This document shows, piece after piece, positions 6,139-9,323 of a DNA stretch of 9,323 bases. Below the pieces are notes generated by a model. That model was given only the letters and a program-made list of their open reading frames with translations, ran no database searches and was not told the origin of the DNA. Source of the DNA: RGIG1959 sp045540655 (GTDB lineage: Bacteria; Bacillota; Clostridia; Oscillospirales; Acutalibacteraceae); NCBI GenBank assembly GCA_045540655.1, contig JAZQHP010000021.1, positions 1 to 9,323 on the forward strand. Reading direction: 5' to 3'. Position numbers and translations under genes: made by a program. The first letter of the stretch is position 1, and every line of letters starts with the position of its first letter.

Positions 6139-7401
6139 ATGGGAATGACAATGACGCAAAAAATTCTGGCGAGCCATGCGGGACTCGAATCGGTCACCGC
6201 GGGTCAGCTGATCGAAGCACAGCTGGATCTGTGCCTCGGCAACGACATCACGGCTCCCGTCGCCATCAACGAGTTTGAGCGTGCGGGTGCGACGCAGGTG
6301 TTTGACCGCACGCGCGTGGCGCTGGTGATGGATCACTTCACCCCCAACAAGGACATCAAGGCGGCGCAACAGGTCAAGCGCACGCGTGAATTTGCCAATA
6401 AATACGACATCGTGAATTTCTTCGATGTCGGACGCATGGGCATTGAGCATGCACTGTTGCCCGAACAGGGTCTGGTCGGCCCCGGCGACTGCATCATCGG
6501 CGCGGACAGCCACACCTGCACCTACGGTGCGCTCGGTGCGTTCTCGACGGGTGTCGGCTCGACCGACCTTGCCGCGGGTATCGCCACGGGTAAAACCTGG
6601 TTCAAGGTGCCGTCCGCCATCAAGGTGGAGCTTAAAGGTGCCCTGCAACCGTTCGTCAGCGGCAAGGACGTGATTCTGCATCTGATCGGCAGAATCGGCG
6701 TGGACGGCGCGCTGTATCGCTCGCTGGAGTTCACGGGTGAGGGCGTTCGCTCGCTGTCGATGGACGATCGCCTTTGCATTGCCAACATGGCGATCGAAGC
6801 GGGCGCGAAAAACGGCATTTTCCCTGTGGACGACGTGACGCTCAGCTACTGCAAGGATCGCTTCCAGCGCGATGTGCGCGTGTTTGAGGCGGACGCGGAT
6901 GCAGTGTACGACGAGACGGTGGTGATCGATCTTTCGACGCTCCGTCCGACGATCGCGTTCCCGCATCTCCCCGAAAACACCAAGACCATTGACGAGTGCG
7001 CGGGCGCGGTGAACATTCATCAGGTGGTTATCGGTTCCTGCACCAACGGCCGCATCGAGGATATGCGCGCCGCGGCACAGGTGCTCAAAGGTCGCAAGGT
7101 GCATAAGGATGTGCGTTGCATCATCATTCCCGCTACGCAGGAAATCTGGAAACAATCCATGCACGAGGGCCTGTTCGATATCTTTATTGATGCGGGTGCG
7201 GTGGTGTCCACGCCGACCTGCGGTCCGTGCCTCGGCGGTCACATGGGCATCCTCGCGGAGGGCGAGCGTGCCGTGTCCACCACCAACCGCAACTTCGTCG
7301 GTCGTATGGGTCATGTTGACAGTGAGATCTATCTCGCCAGCCCCTTCGTGGCGGCGGCATGCGCTGTCACGGGCACGCTGACCGATCCCGCGACGCTGTA
7401 A
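6139..7401 (+). CDS. leuC: 3-isopropylmalate dehydratase, large subunit (LeuC2/HacA type)
   Basis: A 420-residue aconitase-superfamily catalytic subunit that, with LeuD, interconverts 2-isopropylmalate and 3-isopropylmalate in leucine synthesis. Seen: MTQKILASHAG at the N-terminus, VMDHFTPNKD, GADSHTCTYGALGAFSTGVGSTD, and three cysteines expected to hold the [4Fe-4S] cluster: C301 in IGSCTNGR, and C361 and C364 in TPTCGPCLGG. The length of about 420 residues and separate large and small subunits mark the short archaeal/clostridial type, unlike the E. coli type of about 466 residues. Relatives include homoaconitase and 2,3-dimethylmalate dehydratase. The ilvBN-leuD context favours isopropylmalate. 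leuD follows after 18 bases. Confidence 0.95.
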   Translation: MGMTMTQKILASHAGLESVTAGQLIEAQLDLCLGNDITAPVAINEFERAGATQVFDRTRVALVMDHFTPNKDIKAAQQVKRTREFANKYDIVNFFDVGRMGIEHALLPEQGLVGPGDCIIGADSHTCTYGALGAFSTGVGSTDLAAGIATGKTWFKVPSAIKVELKGALQPFVSGKDVILHLIGRIGVDGALYRSLEFTGEGVRSLSMDDRLCIANMAIEAGAKNGIFPVDDVTLSYCKDRFQRDVRVFEADADAVYDETVVIDLSTLRPTIAFPHLPENTKTIDECAGAVNIHQVVIGSCTNGRIEDMRAAAQVLKGRKVHKDVRCIIIPATQEIWKQSMHEGLFDIFIDAGAVVSTPTCGPCLGGHMGILAEGERAVSTTNRNFVGRMGHVDSEIYLASPFVAAACAVTGTLTDPATL

Positions 7402-7419
7402 GAAAGGAGAATCGATAGT

Positions 7420-7908
7420 ATGATTGCACATGGTATGGTACATAAATACGGCGATAACGTGGACACGGATGTCATCATCCCCGCGCGTTATCTGAACACC
7501 TCCAAGCACGAGGAGCTGGCCGCTCACTGCATGGAGGACATCGACACGACGTTTGTGTCGAAGGTGAAATCGGGCGACATCATGGTCGCCGGTAAAAACT
7601 TCGGTTGCGGCTCGTCGCGTGAGCATGCGCCCATCGCTATTAAGGCGAGCGGGATTTCCTGCGTCATCGCGTCCACCTTCGCGCGCATCTTCTATCGCAA
7701 CGCGATCAACATCGGTCTCGCGATTCTCGAATGCGACGAAGCGGCGGCCGCGATTGAGGACGGTCAGGAAGTGGAAGTGGACTTCGACACGGGCGTCATC
7801 ACCAACGTCACGACGGGCGATACCTATCAGGCACAGCCCTTCCCGCCGTTCATTCAGAACATCATCGAACAGGGCGGTCTGCTCAACTCGATTGCCGCCC
7901 GTCTGTAA
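7420..7908 (+). CDS. leuD: 3-isopropylmalate dehydratase, small subunit
   Basis: A 162-residue swivel-domain partner of LeuC that completes the substrate pocket. Seen: the N-terminal VHKYGDNVDTDVIIPARYLNT segment, the conserved substrate-binding loop GKNFGCGSSREHAPIA, and the FARIFYRNAINIGL segment typical of the LeuD2 family. The residues after the YL pair (YLNTSKHEELA) form the variable loop linked to substrate choice between isopropylmalate and homoaconitate in this family. The motif here does not settle the matter, but the operon context supports leucine synthesis. The ribosome site AAAGGAG (7403-7409) is 10 bases before the ATG. Confidence 0.95.
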   Translation: MIAHGMVHKYGDNVDTDVIIPARYLNTSKHEELAAHCMEDIDTTFVSKVKSGDIMVAGKNFGCGSSREHAPIAIKASGISCVIASTFARIFYRNAINIGLAILECDEAAAAIEDGQEVEVDFDTGVITNVTTGDTYQAQPFPPFIQNIIEQGGLLNSIAARL

Positions 7909-7940
7909 ACAGCGATGCGCGGATGCGTTGAATTCTTTTA

Positions 7941-7946
7941 AAGGAG
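7941..7946 (+). promoter_or_regulatory. Ribosome site deciding the start of the cyclase-family gene
   Basis: AAGGAG at 7941-7946 is 1 base from an upstream ATG (7948) and 7 bases from the next in-frame ATG (7954). Only the latter has workable spacing, so 7954 is chosen. The protein then begins MAERWIDIS, as is normal for the family. Confidence 0.8.
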
Positions 7947-7953
7947 AATGGTC

Positions 7954-8538
7954 ATGGCTGAACGCTGGATTGATATTTCGCGGGAATGGGTATCCGCTCC
8001 CGTGTATCCGGACGATCCCGCCCCGCAAACGGAAAAACGCTCGGACATTCATATGGGCGACGTGTGCACCACCTCGGTGATCCATGCCTGCTTGCACACC
8101 GGCACGCATATGGACGCACCCTGCCACTTCTGGGAGGGCGCGGGCGATATTGAATCCATTCCGCTGTCGGTTTGTTGCGGCGACTGCCTCGTAATCGAGG
8201 CGAGCGGCACCCTGGTCGGCGAAACGCTGGAGGATCATCTGTGGATCGCTCCCAAGCGTGTGCTGTTCAAGGGCAACGTCACCTTGTCGCAAAGCGCCGC
8301 CTTTGTGCTTCTGGATGCCGGTGTCAAGCTGGTTGGCGTGGAAGGCGTATCGGTGGCACCGTTTGAAGAAGAAGCAGAGGTGCATCGCCTGCTGTTGTCG
8401 TCGAACGTGGCGATCCTGGAAGGACTGGATCTGTCCGCCGTCGAAGCAGGACCGTATGTCCTGATGGCCGCGCCCATTCGCATCGCCGGTGCCGACGGCG
8501 CGCCTGTGCGCGCGTTGCTGGCAAAACTTCCGGAATGA
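7954..8538 (+). CDS. Cyclase-family metal-dependent hydrolase (KynB-like)
   Basis: A 194-residue cytosolic protein of the cyclase/kynurenine formamidase superfamily (Pfam Cyclase). Seen: the N-terminal WIDISREW, the metal motif H48-x-G-T-H52-x-D54-x-P-x-H58-F, and a second pair H144 and E156 (VHRLLL and ILEGLDL) at the 12-residue spacing known for the metal-binding His/Glu of KynB. The metal site appears complete, so it is probably an active amidase, lactonase or isomerase. The substrate cannot be read from the sequence. No tryptophan-catabolism gene is present, so formamidase activity is doubtful. It is the last gene before the terminator, 45 bases after leuD. A link to branched-chain metabolism is possible but unproven. 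Confidence 0.85.
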   Translation: MAERWIDISREWVSAPVYPDDPAPQTEKRSDIHMGDVCTTSVIHACLHTGTHMDAPCHFWEGAGDIESIPLSVCCGDCLVIEASGTLVGETLEDHLWIAPKRVLFKGNVTLSQSAAFVLLDAGVKLVGVEGVSVAPFEEEAEVHRLLLSSNVAILEGLDLSAVEAGPYVLMAAPIRIAGADGAPVRALLAKLPE

Positions 8539-8550
8539 TATAAAACATAA

Positions 8551-8584
8551 ACGGGGTATCACCGAAAGGCGATACCCCGTTTTT
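8551..8584 (+). terminator. Rho-independent terminator, probably bidirectional
   Basis: ACGGGGTATC (8551-8560) pairs perfectly with GATACCCCGT (8571-8580). Between them, CC and GG can close a GAAA tetraloop after one A-C mismatch. A run of five T (8580-8584) follows on the + strand. On the - strand the stem is followed by TTTATGTTTTAT, also U-rich. It sits between the convergent cyclase-family gene (ends 8538) and nrdR (ends 8597), and could end both transcripts. Confidence 0.9.
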
Positions 8585-8596
8585 CAGGTTAAACCA

Positions 8597-9058
8597 TTAT
8601 TTCTTGTCGTCGGCTTGCAGGTTTGTGATGGTTTCCTGGAAACTGCTGATGTCCGTAAACTGACGATACACGGACGCAAAGCGCACATACGCGATCGCGT
8701 CAATGGACTTGAGCGCTTCCATGGCATATTCGCCGATCTCCTGCGCGGTCACTTCGCGCGCCAGGGAGTTCTGGATTCTGGTCTCGATATCGTCCACGAC
8801 CTTATCCAGCACTTCAAACGAAACCGGGCGCTTTTCGCACGCACGCATCAAGCCGTTGAACAGCTTCTGGCGGTCGAAGACCTCGCGCGATTTGTCGCGT
8901 TTCACCACAATGATCGGCATGCTTTCGATGATTTCATAGGTGGTGAATCGCTTGCCGCATTGCAGGCACTCACGACGGCGACGGATGCGGGCATTCTCGT
9001 CGGTGGGACGGGAATCGATTACCTTGCTTTCAACAAATCCGCAAAACGGACATTTCAT
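8597..9058 (-). CDS. nrdR: Transcriptional repressor NrdR
   Basis: A 153-residue regulator that represses ribonucleotide reductase genes in response to ATP/dATP. Seen: an N-terminal zinc ribbon with C3, C6, C31 and C34 (MKCPFCG and RRECLQCGKRF), the basic stretch RIRRRR (25-29), then an ATP-cone domain from about residue 48 (PIIVVKRDKSREVFDRQKL) to about 138 (YVRFASVYRQF). Length and motif order are standard. The ribosome site AAAAGGAG (- strand, about 9068-9075) precedes the ATG whose complement is at 9056-9058. No nrd structural gene is in the window. It is transcribed opposite to the rest of the window and has its own AT-rich upstream region. Confidence 0.97.
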   Translation of the reverse strand: MKCPFCGFVESKVIDSRPTDENARIRRRRECLQCGKRFTTYEIIESMPIIVVKRDKSREVFDRQKLFNGLMRACEKRPVSFEVLDKVVDDIETRIQNSLAREVTAQEIGEYAMEALKSIDAIAYVRFASVYRQFTDISSFQETITNLQADDKK

Positions 9059-9090
9059 AGCTTTCCACTCCTTTTATCAAAACCGTTCCG

Positions 9091-9128
9091 ATTATAAGAA
9101 GAATAGCATATTTTGCGTAAAATTGCAA
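9091..9128 (-). promoter_or_regulatory. Probable nrdR promoter
   Basis: The 108-base gap upstream of nrdR is much richer in A+T than the surrounding DNA. Read on the - strand, TTGCAA (9123-9128) and TATTCT (9100-9105) are 17 bases apart. A perfect TATAAT at 9091-9096 has a poorer partner, TTTACG (9116-9121), at 19 bases. Either would start transcription about 25-35 bases before the ATG. Which is used cannot be decided by eye. Confidence 0.5.
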
Positions 9129-9161
9129 GTAAATGTTGCATATTTTCACAATATATGGGAT
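9103..9161. promoter_or_regulatory. Candidate NrdR-box pair and 9-bp direct repeat upstream of nrdR
   Basis: Against the recalled palindromic NrdR-box consensus ACACWATATATWGTGT, TCACAATATATGGGAT (9146-9161) matches at 12 of 16 positions and ATAGCATATTTTGCGT (9103-9118) at 11 of 16. GCATATTTT also occurs twice, at 9106-9114 and 9138-9146, exactly 32 bases apart (about three helical turns). The proximal site overlaps the promoter elements, as a repressor site would. AT-rich DNA produces chance matches, so this is tentative. Confidence 0.35.
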
Positions 9162-9166
9162 GTTTT

Positions 9167-9323
9167 TTAGGAAAGTGAAGCCAGAATTTGTCGAAGATGG
9201 GCGACACCGTTTGAAAGATCGGCGATTTCGTCAAAATTCTGGCGATACAGCTCGATCATCAGATCACCGTCAAATCCGCTGTCTTTTAATATCTGCAAGG
9301 TGCCGGCGAGTGGCTCGTTGCCG
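9167..9323 (-). CDS. C-terminal fragment of a probable sugar phosphate isomerase/epimerase (cut by window edge)
   Basis: An open frame enters from the right edge and ends at TAA (complement at 9167-9169), giving 51 residues. Seen: EPLAGTLQILKDSGFDGDLMIELYRQNFDEI and then a terminal amphipathic helix (AHLRQILASLS). The pattern G-x-L-x-x-L-K-x-x-G-[FY]-D-G-x-L-x-I-E-L resembles the last beta-alpha unit of the xylose isomerase-like/AP endonuclease 2 TIM-barrel family. The start codon and active-site metal ligands lie outside the window, so the substrate is unknown. It is upstream of nrdR on the same strand, 108 bases away, with no clear terminator between. Confidence 0.55.
   Translation of the reverse strand, partial: GNEPLAGTLQILKDSGFDGDLMIELYRQNFDEIADLSNGVAHLRQILASLS

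Noticed and set aside
7909..7940. Repeated GATGCG (7915-7920 and 7923-7928) between leuD and the cyclase-family gene
   Set aside because: Too short and isolated to be more than chance in GC-rich sequence. It forms no convincing hairpin or promoter.
6067..8562. 831-residue open frame on the - strand across leuC, leuD and the cyclase-family gene
   Set aside because: It is antisense to three clearly recognised genes, is rich in His and Arg as expected for the reverse of GC-rich coding DNA, shows no family motif, and runs into the terminator.
8489..9097. 202-residue + strand open frame opposite nrdR
   Set aside because: It is antisense to a textbook NrdR with intact zinc and ATP-cone motifs, crosses the terminator hairpin, and has no ribosome site or domain.

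Overview
The window looks like chromosomal DNA from a GC-rich member of the Clostridia, most likely the Oscillospiraceae/Ruminococcaceae. I infer this from three things: a secreted protein ending in a type I dockerin, a poly-threonine linker on a cell-surface peptidase, and clostridial-type LeuC/LeuD, NrdR and YmfI-like proteins with strong AGGAGG-type ribosome sites. The standard genetic code is used. I see no insertion sequence, phage gene, tRNA, rRNA or CRISPR array.

Layout. Nine genes run on the + strand from the left edge to 8538 with gaps of 6 to 45 bases and no internal terminator that I can see. (1) The 3' part of mutY (DNA repair) is followed 6 bases later by a short-chain dehydrogenase that resembles YmfI, the EF-P 5-aminopentanone reductase. 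(2) Two exported or surface proteins follow: a signal-peptide protein with a beta-rich, WG-repeat-like body and a C-terminal dockerin, and a membrane-anchored VanY-type D,D-carboxypeptidase with a poly-Thr linker. (3) A branched-chain amino-acid block follows: ilvB and ilvN (acetolactate synthase subunits), then leuC and leuD (isopropylmalate isomerase subunits), then a small cyclase/KynB-family metal hydrolase. A strong hairpin terminator at 8551-8584 closes the run. On the - strand, nrdR converges on that terminator. Upstream of nrdR, also on the - strand, is the C-terminal end of a probable sugar phosphate isomerase/epimerase cut by the right edge.

How the genes work together. IlvBN makes the first committed intermediates for valine/leucine and isoleucine, and LeuCD performs the isomerisation in the leucine branch. 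ilvC, ilvD, leuA and leuB are not in the window and must lie elsewhere. The 42-base gap before ilvB has no room for a T-box or attenuator, so the amino-acid genes are probably transcribed from a promoter inside or upstream of the surface-protein genes. NrdR is the ATP/dATP-sensing repressor of ribonucleotide reductase genes; its AT-rich upstream region holds a promoter and candidate NrdR boxes.

Most of the window is ordinary metabolism and repair. The points most worth a second look are the uncharacterised dockerin protein, the perfect 21-bp tandem duplication inside the peptidase linker, the leaderless ilvBN-leuCD block with an appended cyclase-family gene, and the putative NrdR autoregulatory sites.
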